NCBI RefSeq assembly: GCF_011492965.1
Contig: NZ_CP045121.1
Span: forward strand, 186,001 to 250,000
Source: Rubrobacter marinus
Lineage (GTDB): Bacteria > Actinomycetota > Rubrobacteria > Rubrobacterales > Rubrobacteraceae
Direction: 5' to 3'
Length of the DNA: 64,000 nt
A program made the translations under genes and the position numbers. Below, piece after piece: positions 36,879 to 45,142 of this stretch; the first letter of the stretch is position 1, and each line of letters starts with the position of its first letter. The notes under the pieces are model-generated. The model worked only from the letters and a program-made list of their open reading frames with translations. It ran no database searches and had not been told where the DNA came from.

Positions 36879-36951
36879 GGGCCACTCCTTTGCTCGTTGT
36901 CCACGACACTACCCGCGCTTCCGGTCCTCGGCAAGCCCTCCCCCCGGCCCC

Positions 36952-37470
36952 TCAGAAAGCCGTTCGCCGGATCGCCACGTTGCGGTAGAGCAAGAAGACC
37001 GCGACCGCCAGGGCGCCGCCGTCGCTCTCGGGGAACGTCCCCCCGTAGCTCCGGCCCGCGAGGCCGCCCGAGAGCCTGACCTCGTCCCCGCCCGCAAGGA
37101 GACGCGCGACCGATACGTTGCGCAGAACGTTAGTCTCGGCCCCGTACGCCTTGCCGCCGCAGAAGATCCTGAGGGGCTCCCCCGGCCTCTCGGGGCCCGC
37201 GATGAGGGTCTGGGCGCCGCCGGTCCTCATCCGGTAGCGCGCCCCGAACTCGCCGGTGCGCTCGATCTCCGAGACGCTCCCCCCCGCGTGGACCTCGGCG
37301 GCGTACGAGCCCATCATCCGTAGCTCGCCCCACTCCTTGCCCCCACGGTCCAGCAGGGAGAACCGCGAGCCGAGGAGCCCGCGGGCGCGGGCGCGGAAGG
37401 AGCCGCCGAGGTCCCGGGCGAGCGCGTCCCAGACGGCTGCGGGAGAGGAGGTTCGTGAGGCTCCATCCAT
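36952..37470 (-). CDS. Hypothetical protein, beta-rich
   Basis: A 172-aa protein of unknown function. The sequence alternates hydrophobic strands with glycine turns (RFSLLDRGGKEWGELRMMGS; EVRLSGGLAGRSYGGTFPES) and ends with a hydrophobic helix, LAVAVFLLYRNVAIRR. That layout (beta barrel plus C-terminal hydrophobic helix) recalls tubby/LURP-like folds, but I cannot confirm it. No signal peptide. ATG 37470; a TATAAG lies just upstream. Composition and codon use fit a real gene. Confidence 0.65.
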   Translation of the reverse strand: MDGASRTSSPAAVWDALARDLGGSFRARARGLLGSRFSLLDRGGKEWGELRMMGSYAAEVHAGGSVSEIERTGEFGARYRMRTGGAQTLIAGPERPGEPLRIFCGGKAYGAETNVLRNVSVARLLAGGDEVRLSGGLAGRSYGGTFPESDGGALAVAVFLLYRNVAIRRTAF

Positions 37471-37559
37471 ACACGCTTATACGCGCGGTCGCTCGTTGAA
37501 GTTTCGCCGCCGGGGGTAGTACATTAGGGCGTCGGGGCAACGAGAGAGCGAGGGGGGCC

Positions 37560-37952
37560 ATGGAGCTCAAAAACAAGGACGAGCTCAAGACGGAGATCCT
37601 GCAATCCTGGCTGAGGAGCGCCTGGGTCTATCCGATGCGCAGCCCCGAGGGCTCCGGGCAGGAAGGGGTCTACATGCGCCTGACCCCCGGAGGACGCCTG
37701 AAGATGCGCCGCAGGATCGGGGAGCTCGAGGCCCAACTGGGCGTGAAGGGCACCGAGGTCGCCGACCAGGAGGAGGCCGGCACCCTCCCCGCCGAGCGCG
37801 ACAAGGTCGAGCTCGCGATGATGGTCCAGGCCTACACCTCCGAGCGCCGCTTCATACAAAGCCAGGGCACCCCCCTGGGCACCGCGGCCATCGAGCTCGG
37901 CGAGGCAGCCGGGGAGGAACCCCCCGGCCCCGCGGCGACGCCCGCAGGGTAG
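37560..37952 (+). CDS. Hypothetical protein
   Basis: A 130-aa, largely helical, charged protein starting at ATG 37560 behind GAGGGGGG. It shows LKTEILQSWLRSAWVYPM, then MRLTPGGRLKMRRRIGELEAQLG and TSERRFIQSQGTPLGTAAIEL; the last ~20 residues are Gly/Pro/Ala-rich. No membrane segment or known domain recognised. It is divergent from the beta-rich hypothetical at 36952. Confidence 0.65.
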   Translation: MELKNKDELKTEILQSWLRSAWVYPMRSPEGSGQEGVYMRLTPGGRLKMRRRIGELEAQLGVKGTEVADQEEAGTLPAERDKVELAMMVQAYTSERRFIQSQGTPLGTAAIELGEAAGEEPPGPAATPAG

Positions 37953-38057
37953 CCTCCGGGGAACGCGAAACCGGGGTGCGGCTCCAGGCCGACAAGAGAG
38001 CGAACCGGGCCGCGGCGGCGGTTAAAGCGCCGCTCGTTTGTGGACGATAACTAGATC

Positions 38058-39422
38058 GTGCGCAGGACCGACGATACGCGATCCGGGTTCGACGGGGGGA
38101 TCGCCCCCGGCACGTTCGGCGTGCTCGCGGGCGTCGCGGAGGAGGTCGTCGTGGAGCCCGAGAACCTCGAGGGTGCGCTCCGGAGGATGGTCGTGGGGCT
38201 CCGGGAGGGCCTGGGGCTGAGGGCGCTCACGCTCTCGGCCTCCGTGACCGAGGGGCGCGGCCTCGAGGCGAGGAGCGGCGTGGCGGGCGGGACGGCGGCG
38301 GAGCTCCCCATCCTCCGCGGCAAGAAACACGTCGGCACGCTCCGCGCCTACCCCGGCTCGCTCGACGACGGGCGGAGGGAGGTCCTGCGGGCCGCGGCGG
38401 GCGTCGCGGCGCTGGCCCTCGACGCCGCGTACGCCAGGGAGGTCGCCGCCCAGAAGACGGCGCAGGGGAGCGTCGTCCAGATCGCCTCGGAGGCCCTCGG
38501 CGTCATCAAGGAGGAAGGGGACCTCTACCGGACCGTGCTCGTCCTCACCCTGGAGCTCCTGGACGCCTCGGGCGGGGCGATCCTGCTCGGCGACGGCGGC
38601 GTCGTCTCCCTGGGCTTCGAGGGCTCCGAAGAGACCCTCGAAGCGTTGCGCGAGGTGCGTTTCCTAGGCCGAAGCCCCTGGATGGGGCGCATCGGCGGCC
38701 ACCACCTCCTCGGCGTGGGGCTCGGCGGCGACGAGGGGGCGGTCTTCCTCACGCGCCCGACGCGGCCGTACACCGAGGCCGAGGGCGTCTCCCTGAAGCT
38801 CGTAGCCCGCCAGCTCGCCCGCGCCCGCGAGCGCAGCCGCCTCTACGCCTCCCTGGAGCGGACCTCCACGGAGGCCATCTCCGCGCTCGCCGCCGCGCTC
38901 GAGTCGCGCGACGACACCACGGGCGAGCACATAAGGAGGACGCAGGCCCTCGCCGGGGAGGTAGCCGAGGAGATCGGGCTGAGGCCCGAGGGGATCCGCG
39001 TCGTCAAGTACGCCGCCATGCTGCACGACATAGGCAAGATAGGCATCCCCGACTCCATCCTCAACAAGCCCGGCGGGCTCACCCAGGAGGAGTGGCGGGC
39101 GATGCGCCGCCACCCCGCGACCGGCGCCGACATCATCGGCAGGATCGCCGGCTTCGAGAACGTCGTCGAGGCGGTCCTCGCCCACCACGAGCGCCACGAC
39201 GGGCGAGGGTACCCGGCGGGGCTCGCCGGCGACGAGGTGCCGGTCGCGGCGCGCCTGATCTCCGTGATCGACGCCTACGACGCCATGACCAACGACCGCC
39301 CCTACCGCAGGGCCATGACCCACGAGGAGGCCCTCGCCGAGATCGAACGCGGCTCGGGCACCCAGTTCGACCCCGCCGTGGTCGAGGCCCTCAAAACAGT
39401 CCTGCACCACGGAAGAAAGTGA
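38058..39422 (+). CDS. HD-GYP domain protein with N-terminal GAF-like regions
   Basis: A 454-aa signalling protein predicted to hydrolyse cyclic di-GMP. The C-terminal HD-GYP domain (~275-450) has GEHIRRTQALAGEVAEEIGL, the HD pair in MLHDIGKIGIPDSILNKPG (~320), and HHERHDGRGYPAGL (~375) with the GYP motif, then RLISVIDAYDAMTNDRPYR. The first ~270 residues contain two GAF-like sensor segments (GAILLGDGGVVSLGFEG; EGVSLKLVARQLARAR). No membrane segment, so it acts in the cytoplasm. Start GTG 38058. The MEDS gene follows after seven bases, indicating co-transcription. Confidence 0.92.
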   Translation: MRRTDDTRSGFDGGIAPGTFGVLAGVAEEVVVEPENLEGALRRMVVGLREGLGLRALTLSASVTEGRGLEARSGVAGGTAAELPILRGKKHVGTLRAYPGSLDDGRREVLRAAAGVAALALDAAYAREVAAQKTAQGSVVQIASEALGVIKEEGDLYRTVLVLTLELLDASGGAILLGDGGVVSLGFEGSEETLEALREVRFLGRSPWMGRIGGHHLLGVGLGGDEGAVFLTRPTRPYTEAEGVSLKLVARQLARARERSRLYASLERTSTEAISALAAALESRDDTTGEHIRRTQALAGEVAEEIGLRPEGIRVVKYAAMLHDIGKIGIPDSILNKPGGLTQEEWRAMRRHPATGADIIGRIAGFENVVEAVLAHHERHDGRGYPAGLAGDEVPVAARLISVIDAYDAMTNDRPYRRAMTHEEALAEIERGSGTQFDPAVVEALKTVLHHGRK

Positions 39423-39429
39423 GCTCCGC

Positions 39430-40041
39430 ATGACCGAGGCCATCCCCTTCACGCAAGCCCAGAGCATAAGCGTCGGCGCCCACGTCTGCGCGATGCACGA
39501 GGCGCCCGGCGCCGTGCTCGGCGTGCTCGCCAGCACCTTCGCCGCCGGCCTCGAGCGCGGCGAGCGATGCGTCCTCGTCGCCCCGGAGTCCTCGGCCTCG
39601 GAGGTTCGCCGCCGCCTCCGGGAGGAGGGCGTGGACGTCGAGACCGTCGAGGGCGAGGCCCTGCTCTTCCTGACGGACCGAGACCCCCTGCTCGCCAACG
39701 GGGGGACCGAGTTCGACCCGGATCACCTCCTCGACGCCATCAAGGGCCTCTTCACGGCGACCGTCGAGGCCGGGTACAACGGCCTGAGGCTCTCCGCCGA
39801 CGTCCCGTGGCTCACCCGCGACGTCCCCGGCGGCGAGCGGGCGATGGAGTTCGAGTCCAAGGCGGACGACCTCGTCAACGTCCCCGGCGTGCCGCTCCTC
39901 GCCATCTGCCAGTACCGCCTCGCCGACCTCGATCCCGAGGATTCCCTCGCCATCCTCGAACGCCACCCCCTCACGCTCGTCGGCGGAAGGGTCCACCAGA
40001 ACGAGTCGTACGCGAGGCCGGACGGCTCTTCTCCCGCCTGA
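39430..40041 (+). CDS. MEDS-domain protein (DcmR-like sensory domain)
   Basis: A 203-aa stand-alone MEDS domain, the domain named from methanogen/methylotroph DcmR sensors. Landmarks: GAHVCAMHEAPGAVLGVLASTFAAGLERGERC, VLVAPESSASEVRRRLREEG, FTATVEAGYNGLRLSADVPW, and PLLAICQYRLADLDPEDSLAILERHPLTLVGG. The Cys/His residues in HVCAMHE are typical. ATG 39430 lies seven bases after the HD-GYP stop. It probably senses a small molecule and works with the HD-GYP protein; in other actinobacteria MEDS proteins accompany anti-sigma or histidine-kinase modules. Confidence 0.88.
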   Translation: MTEAIPFTQAQSISVGAHVCAMHEAPGAVLGVLASTFAAGLERGERCVLVAPESSASEVRRRLREEGVDVETVEGEALLFLTDRDPLLANGGTEFDPDHLLDAIKGLFTATVEAGYNGLRLSADVPWLTRDVPGGERAMEFESKADDLVNVPGVPLLAICQYRLADLDPEDSLAILERHPLTLVGGRVHQNESYARPDGSSPA

Positions 40042-40347
40042 GACCCCCGGAGCCTCGCAAAACGCGCGTCCCTGATCGTGGCGTACACACGCCTGCTCCG
40101 GGTCCGGAGGTCCGTCGAGGGGCGGATCTGGCGGTGGAGCGAGGACGTCCCCACGCTCTCGTAGCTCTGCCGTCGTCGTCTCTGCGGAGACCCCGCGCCG
40201 GTACGGCCGAGCCCCCGCGTTCGTTTCGCCCGGCGGCGTAAGCGTTCGCGTCGCCTCTGCCGCGAGTTGGGCCGATCGGCCGGTACACAAGGGTTCGTGG
40301 TGGGTATATGCTCCCCCGCACAGTTCCGAGAGGAAGGAGCAGGACCC
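40042..40347. other. 306-base spacer with perfect palindrome and weak promoter
   Basis: No gene supported. It contains the perfect 12-bp palindrome GGCCGATCGGCC at 40270-40281 and a -10-like TATATG at 40305-40310 ahead of the small gene at 40348. The palindrome may be an operator. Confidence 0.4.
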
Positions 40348-40527
40348 GTGTCGGAGAAGAAAGAGGCCGTACCCGAGCCCGCCGGTCTATCCAGGAGGAA
40401 TGCCCCGGTGGGCACCAGCGACGAGTACTACGTCCCCGACTACGTCATGCGCGATTTCGGCGAGGCGGAGGAGACGTCGTCCCCGTCCGGCGGAACCTCC
40501 CGCGGACGCGCGGGCTCTCTGCTCTGA
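40348..40527 (+). CDS. Small hypothetical protein (59 aa)
   Basis: A 59-residue polar protein read from GTG 40348, which follows AAGGAG at good distance. The middle is GTSDEYYVPDYVMRDFGEAE; both ends are low in complexity (Pro/Glu and Ser/Gly). No membrane segment or known domain. Support rests on the ribosome site, the upstream TATATG, and a sensible amino-acid composition; it could still be a chance frame. Confidence 0.5.
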   Translation: MSEKKEAVPEPAGLSRRNAPVGTSDEYYVPDYVMRDFGEAEETSSPSGGTSRGRAGSLL

Positions 40528-40561
40528 GACGGACCTCTTAGTTTTTCGAGAGTTTCGAAGT

Positions 40562-40876
40562 TCAGGCCGGGGCGACGGGGCCCCGGCCTCTCTCGTCTTC
40601 GCCCTTCGCCTCGCGCTCGCGGCGCATGGCCTCCGCCAGGTCCTCGACCCGTTTCAGCCCCGACCTGACGGCGTCCTGTACGTTCGTCGCCCCGCCCTCC
40701 GGCTCGGACGCCTCCTTGTAGGCCGCGCGGAGCTTCTCGAAGTCGGGGTGCTCCCTGAACAGCCCGATCGCCTCCTCGTGGTCGGAGGGCGGGACCAGGT
40801 ACTCCCGCTGCACGGTGACGGGGTTGATCCAGGTGAAGCTCCCCTCGGGGTCCGAGTAGGTGAAGTTCTTATGCAT
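40562..40876 (-). CDS. Hypothetical protein
   Basis: A 104-aa soluble protein read from ATG 40876 (GAGGG upstream). The N-terminal part reads NFTYSDPEGSFTWINPVTVQREYLVPPS, followed by a helical region HEEAIGLFREHPDFEKLRAAYKEA and a charged tail. No known domain. It lies 42 bases after the hypothetical at 40919 on the same strand, so the two are probably co-transcribed. Confidence 0.72.
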   Translation of the reverse strand: MHKNFTYSDPEGSFTWINPVTVQREYLVPPSDHEEAIGLFREHPDFEKLRAAYKEASEPEGGATNVQDAVRSGLKRVEDLAEAMRREREAKGEDERGRGPVAPA

Positions 40877-40918
40877 ACGCCCTCACGGTAGCATGCGCCC
40901 GGCCCTCGCGCCCGTCCC

Positions 40919-41299
40919 TCAGCCGCCGACGGTGGCGGGAAGCTCGTACAGCGCGCGGTCGGCGGGGGAAGAGGAGCGGCTCATGGCGGCACCGCGATTT
41001 TCCAGTAGGTCCGTGGCCCCCTCGGGGGTCGGTATGTTCTCGGTGCCCCTGACGAACACCGCCACGGGCCGCCGCTTGTCGCGCAGCTCGAAGACGCACT
41101 CGCCCGTCCTCCCGTCGCGCGCGAAGAACGCTATCCGGTACCCGTCGGACTCCGCCAGAAGCGGCACGACCTCGTTGTCGAGGCGCTCCGGGAGCCACGG
41201 CTCCCAGCCCTTCTCCTCGAACGTCTCCCGCACCTCGTCGAAACACCGCCACGCCTGCCAATCCCACATCGCCCGCTCTGCCTCCTCCGGGATCTCCAT
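40919..41299 (-). CDS. Hypothetical protein
   Basis: A 126-aa protein, ATG 41299 behind GAGGAGACGGGG. The first half is Trp- and Glu-rich (ERAMWDWQAWRCFDEVRETF; EEKGWEPWLPERLDNEVVPLL), then strands GYRIAFFARDGRTGECVFEL and RRPVAVFVRGTENIP. No membrane segment or family recognised. Probably co-transcribed with 40562-40876. Confidence 0.72.
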   Translation of the reverse strand: MEIPEEAERAMWDWQAWRCFDEVRETFEEKGWEPWLPERLDNEVVPLLAESDGYRIAFFARDGRTGECVFELRDKRRPVAVFVRGTENIPTPEGATDLLENRGAAMSRSSSPADRALYELPATVGG

Positions 41300-41471
41300 C
41301 CCCGTCTCCTCGTAGGAGCATCATGGTAGGCGGTCGAGGACGGGCGTCGCCTCGGACGGGGGGCCAAAGATCCGGGCCCCCGGGGGCGCGCGGGTCGGCC
41401 GAAGCTACAGCCGCCGCGCCCCGGCTCGATACAATGTGCCGCGACGTATACGTACGAGTCCTGGAGGACGC

Positions 41472-42176
41472 ATGGCCGAGACGATAGACCTCTACTACTG
41501 GCCCACCCCCAACGGCTGGAAGGTCAGCATCGCCCTGGAGGAGCTGGGGCTTCCCTACAACGTCGTGCCGGTGAACATCGGCGCGGGCGACCAGTTCGAG
41601 CCGGAGTTTCTGAGGATAAGCCCGAACAACAAGATGCCCGCCATCGTCGACCCGGAGGGGCCGGACGGGGAGCCCATAAGCGTCTTCGAGTCCGGCGCCA
41701 TCCTGCTCTACCTCGCCGAGAAGACCGGCAAGCTCTTCCCGAATGAGCCCCGCAAGAAGTACGAGGCGATGCAGTGGCTGATGTTCCAGATGGGCGGGGT
41801 CGGCCCGATGCTAGGCCAGGCCCACCACTTCCGCCAGTACGCCCCCGAGACCATTCCCTACGCCGTCGACCGCTACACCAACGAGGCCGCCCGCCTCTAC
41901 GGCGTGATGGACCGCCACCTCGCCGGGAACGAGTACTTTGCGGGCGACGAGTACACGATCGTGGACATCGCGGTCTACGGGTGGGTCGTCCCCCACGAGA
42001 ACCAGGGCCAGGACCTCGACGACTTCCCGAACCTCAAGCGGTGGTTCGACGCCGTGAGCGCCCGCCCGGCGGTCCAGAAGGGCGTCAAGGTCGGCGAGGA
42101 GTTGAGGCAGAACATCAACGAGCTCGACGAGGAGTCCCGGAACAGGCTCTTCGGCAACAAGCCCTCCGGGAGCTAG
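41472..42176 (+). CDS. Glutathione S-transferase-like protein (nu class, YfcG/YghU type)
   Basis: A 234-aa thioredoxin-fold GST-like protein. N-domain (1-85): DLYYWPTPNGWKVSIALEELGLPY, with Thr-Pro-Asn in place of the classical Tyr/Ser as in nu-class disulfide reductases; NNKMPAIVDPEGPDGEPISVFESGAILLYLAEK is the cis-Pro and glutathione-binding segment. The C-domain holds WLMFQMGGVGPMLGQAHHFRQYAPE, a nu-class hallmark. ATG 41472 follows GGAGG by four bases. Most actinobacteria use mycothiol, not glutathione, so the thiol cofactor is uncertain. Single gene between divergent and convergent neighbours. Confidence 0.93.
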   Translation: MAETIDLYYWPTPNGWKVSIALEELGLPYNVVPVNIGAGDQFEPEFLRISPNNKMPAIVDPEGPDGEPISVFESGAILLYLAEKTGKLFPNEPRKKYEAMQWLMFQMGGVGPMLGQAHHFRQYAPETIPYAVDRYTNEAARLYGVMDRHLAGNEYFAGDEYTIVDIAVYGWVVPHENQGQDLDDFPNLKRWFDAVSARPAVQKGVKVGEELRQNINELDEESRNRLFGNKPSGS

Positions 42177-42205
42177 GAGGTCAGGCGTGGGGGCCGGCGC
42201 GGCCC

Positions 42206-42942
42206 CTACGCCGTTCTGCGGTTCAGGCGGCGTTCGAGGCCGTTCGCCAGGTAGATCAGGGGCAGGCAGATCGCGAGGTAGATGAGCGCGGCGGCGATTA
42301 GCGGCGTGCCGTTAAAGGTCTCGGACTGGAGGACGCGCGCGGCCCTCAGAAGCTCGGAGAGCCCGATCACGCTGACGAGCGAGGTGTCCTTGACGAGCAT
42401 GACGAACTCGTTCGTCAGCGGCGGTATGACGCGCCGGAAGGCCTGCGGGACGATGATGTAGCGCATCGTCTGGGTGTAGGTGAGGCCCGAGGCCCGGCCG
42501 GCCTCCATCTGGCCCTTGTCGATGCTTTCTATGCCGGAGCGGAAGATCTCGGCCACGTAGGCTGCGCCGTTCAGGGCGAGCGCGGCCAGCCCCGCGAAGA
42601 ACAGGCTCGTGAAGCGGATGCCCACGAGCGGGAACGCGAAGAACAGGATGATGATCTGGACGAGCAGCGGCGTCCCCGGAAGACGTCGATGTAGAGCTGC
42701 GCCGGGAAGCGCAGGAGGCGGCTCCTGGAGATCTTCATCAGCGCCAGCACGAGCCCGAGGACGATCCCGAGGACCTCCGCGAAGAAGGCCAGCGAGATCG
42801 TCACCAGCACCGCCTCCAGGATCGGGCCGAAGTTGTCGAAGACGAGACCGAAGTCCAGGAAGCGCTCCCTGAGCCGCCCCAGGTTGAAGTTGCTCGGGTT
42901 TATGTCTATCTGCAGGAGGTGCAGGTACGCCGCCGCGTTCAT
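42206..42942 (-). CDS. Polar amino acid ABC transporter permease (one frameshift)
   Basis: A ~246-aa permease of the HisMQ/GlnP group. From ATG 42942: NFGPILEAVLVTISLAFFAEVLG and FPAQLYIDVFRG, then the frame breaks at the C run 42674-42677. One added base gives the expected RGTPLLVQIIILFFAF join, continuing through NGAAYVAEIFRSGIESIDKGQMEA (the EAA loop that docks the ATPase) and LLRAARVLQSETFNG. About five membrane helices. It lies 25 bases after the binding-protein gene and would pair with the ATPase at 47047. Confidence 0.93.
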
Positions 42943-42967
42943 CGTGAGGCCCCGGTCCCCCTAGCCC

Positions 42968-43753
42968 CTACGGGATCTCCTCGGGCTGCACGCCGATGTG
43001 CCTCTCGTAGATCTCGGCGTAGGTGCCGTCGTCTTTTATCTCCTGCAGCGCCTCGTTGACCCTGCCCACGAGCTCGCTGTCCTTGGGGAAGGCGATGCCG
43101 TACTGCTCGCCGGTCGGGATGGTCTGCACGATCTCCAGCGAACCGCCGCTGGACTGCTCCCTGTCCGCCGAGACCGGGAAGTCGTTTATGACCGCGTCGA
43201 CCGACTCGTTCTCCAGGGCCGCGAAGGCGTCCTCGACGGTGTCGAAGGTCGTCACCTCGGCGACCCCGCCCTCGTCCCTCAGGGCGGTCGCCTGGTCGGC
43301 GCCGGTGGTCCCTATCTGGACGCCAACGTTGGACTCGGCCAGGTCGTCGGTCGACCGGATGTCCGAGTCGGAGCGGACCATGAGCGACTGGTCGGCGTTG
43401 AAGTACGGGTCGGAGAAGTCCACGTCCTGCTGGCGCTCCTCGGTGATGGTCATCGCGGAGATGGCCGCGTCGTAGTTGCCGGACTGGAGGCCGCCGATGA
43501 TGCCGTCGAAGGTGACGTTCTGGAACTGGGGCGTGAAGCCGGCCCTCTCGCCGACCTCGCGCATGAGGTCTATGTCGAAGCCGGCGGGCTCGCCGCCCTC
43601 GTCGTACTCGAACGGCGGGTAGGCTATGTCCGAGGCGACGACGATCTCCTCGGCCTGCTCCCCGCCACCGCCACCGCCGCCGCCGCAAGCGGCGAGCGAC
43701 AGCGAGAGCAGCATCGCCAGCACGAGCAACGCCGCGCCCCTGAAGTTCTTCAC
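42968..43753 (-). CDS. Amino acid ABC transporter substrate-binding lipoprotein
   Basis: A ~261-aa type-3 solute-binding protein. A lipoprotein leader (FRGAALLVLAMLLSLSLAAC) ends in the lipobox LAAC, followed by an eight-Gly linker. Mature motifs: VVASDIAYPPFEYDEGGEPAGFDIDLM, FDGIIGGLQSGNYDAAISAMTIT, and VGVQIGTTGADQA fit the polar amino acid group (GlnH/FliY-like). GTG 43753 was chosen as it leaves a compact leader; in-frame GTGs at 43762 and 43801 are alternatives. An inverted repeat (43796-43812) lies upstream. Confidence 0.93.
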   Translation of the reverse strand: MKNFRGAALLVLAMLLSLSLAACGGGGGGGGEQAEEIVVASDIAYPPFEYDEGGEPAGFDIDLMREVGERAGFTPQFQNVTFDGIIGGLQSGNYDAAISAMTITEERQQDVDFSDPYFNADQSLMVRSDSDIRSTDDLAESNVGVQIGTTGADQATALRDEGGVAEVTTFDTVEDAFAALENESVDAVINDFPVSADREQSSGGSLEIVQTIPTGEQYGIAFPKDSELVGRVNEALQEIKDDGTYAEIYERHIGVQPEEIP

Positions 43754-43795
43754 CCTACCCACGTCCTTCCCGTATCCCTTGTAACCTCGAGCATC

Positions 43796-43812
43796 GTTCA
43801 CCCGCCGTGAAC
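43796..43812. promoter_or_regulatory. Inverted repeat GTTCAC-N5-GTGAAC upstream of binding-protein gene
   Basis: Perfect 6-bp arms GTTCAC (43796-43801) and GTGAAC (43807-43812) with spacer CCGCC, in the ~110-base gap between the M20 peptidase and binding-protein genes. The left part, GTTCACCCGCC, also matches a single actinobacterial PHO-box unit. Operator function is inferred from position. Confidence 0.35.
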
Positions 43813-43865
43813 CGGGGGTTGGGCGGATATTAGCGGTTGGGAGACCACCGGCGCAAACCCGCTCC

Positions 43866-45133
43866 TCACCCCGCCGCGCCGCACCAGTCCGCGAGCAGGA
43901 GCGCGACGGTCTTGGCGGCGGTCAGGAGGTCTTCTACGCTCAGGTGCTCGTCGGGGCCGTGCGCCACCCCACGTCCCCGGCCCCGTACATGACGCAGGGC
44001 ATCCCCCGAACAGGACGAAGAGGCGCATGTCGGCCCCGTACGGGACGGCCTCGACCGCGGGCGCACGGCCCGTGACCCTCTCGTGGGCCCCGCGACCGAT
44101 CTGGCGAGGGGAGAATCCGCGGGACCTCGGACGGGGCGAACTGGCCCCCGATCCACTCGAGCTCCGGCGGGTGCTCCCGGAGCCACGAGTCCCCTCCGGC
44201 GATCTCCGCGACCCGCGCGGCGACGAGGGCCTTGACGTCCCGGAGGTGCTCCCCGGGGATCAGGCCGATCCTACCCTCCGCGACGAGGCTCTCCGGCACG
44301 GTCGAGGCCCAGTTCCCCGAGCGCACGAGCCCGACGCTCAGGGGCGCCTTGTCCTCGATGCCCTCGTACAGGGGGTGCGAGAGCGAGGCCTCGCGCTCGC
44401 GCTCCAGCGCCCGCAGCCCCTCGAAGACCGGGACGAACTTCTCGAGCGCGGAGACGCCCCTGCCGCGCACCGCCGCGTGCACGGCGCGCCCCCTGACGGT
44501 CAGCCGGAAGACCAGGGAGCCGCCCTGCGCGGGGACGAGGGCGAGGCGCGTCGGCTCCGTGATGAGGGCCGCGTCCGCCCGGTAGCCCCTCAGCACGGTG
44601 GCGAGCGCCCCGAGGCCCCCGTCCTCCTCGCCGACGGTCGCCGCGACGGTCACGTCGCCCGCGAGCTCCACTCGTGCGTCCGCTAGCGCCCGGAGCGCGG
44701 CGATGTGGGTCACCAGGCCGCCCTTCATGTCGCAGGAGCCGCGCCCGTAGACCCGTCCCCCCTCCACGGCTCCGGCGAACGGGTCGTGCGTCCACGTCGC
44801 GGGGTCGCCGGCCTCGACCGTGTCGATGTGGGCGTTCAGGAGGATCGATCGCCCCCCGCCGCGCCCGCTACGGCGCCCGATCACGTTCGGCCGCCCCTCG
44901 TACCGGGCCTGCTCGCCGACGTGCTCCAGGTACGGCGCGACCTCCTCGGGCGTCGCCTCGAACGTCTCGACCGAGAGCCCGGTCTCTCGGAACGCCCACT
45001 CGACCGTGCGGGCGAACGGCCCCTCGCCGCCGGTTATGGAGGGGACGCGGACGAACTCCTGGAGGAGCCGGACGGTCTCGCCGCGGCGGGCGTCGACGGC
45101 GCGCGCCAGCTTCTCCGGGAGGGACGCCTCCAA
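43866..45133 (-). CDS. M20-family peptidase/deacylase (ArgE/DapE-like), four frameshifts
   Basis: A ~423-aa zinc-dependent hydrolase of the ArgE/DapE/CPG2 group, cleaving N-acyl amino acids or dipeptides. Metal ligands: NAHIDTV (His, Asp), GRGSCDMKGG (bridging Asp), ATVGEEDGG (catalytic and metal Glu), ALITEPTRL; the dimerisation domain has VRGRAVHAAVRGRGVSALEK. Beyond GGQFAPSEVP the frame breaks four times (G/C runs 44121-23, 44088-91, 44003-07, 43967-70). Adding one base at each gives VPYGADMRLFVLFGGMP and the final metal His in VAHGPDEHLSVEDL, ending at 43866. It is nine bases from the amino acid permease gene, suggesting peptide or acyl-amino-acid use. Confidence 0.9.
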
Positions 45134-45142
45134 GCTCGGCCC

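Noticed and set aside
42206..42942. Two separate small permease genes
   Set aside because: They are the two halves of one HisM-type permease split at 42674-42677.
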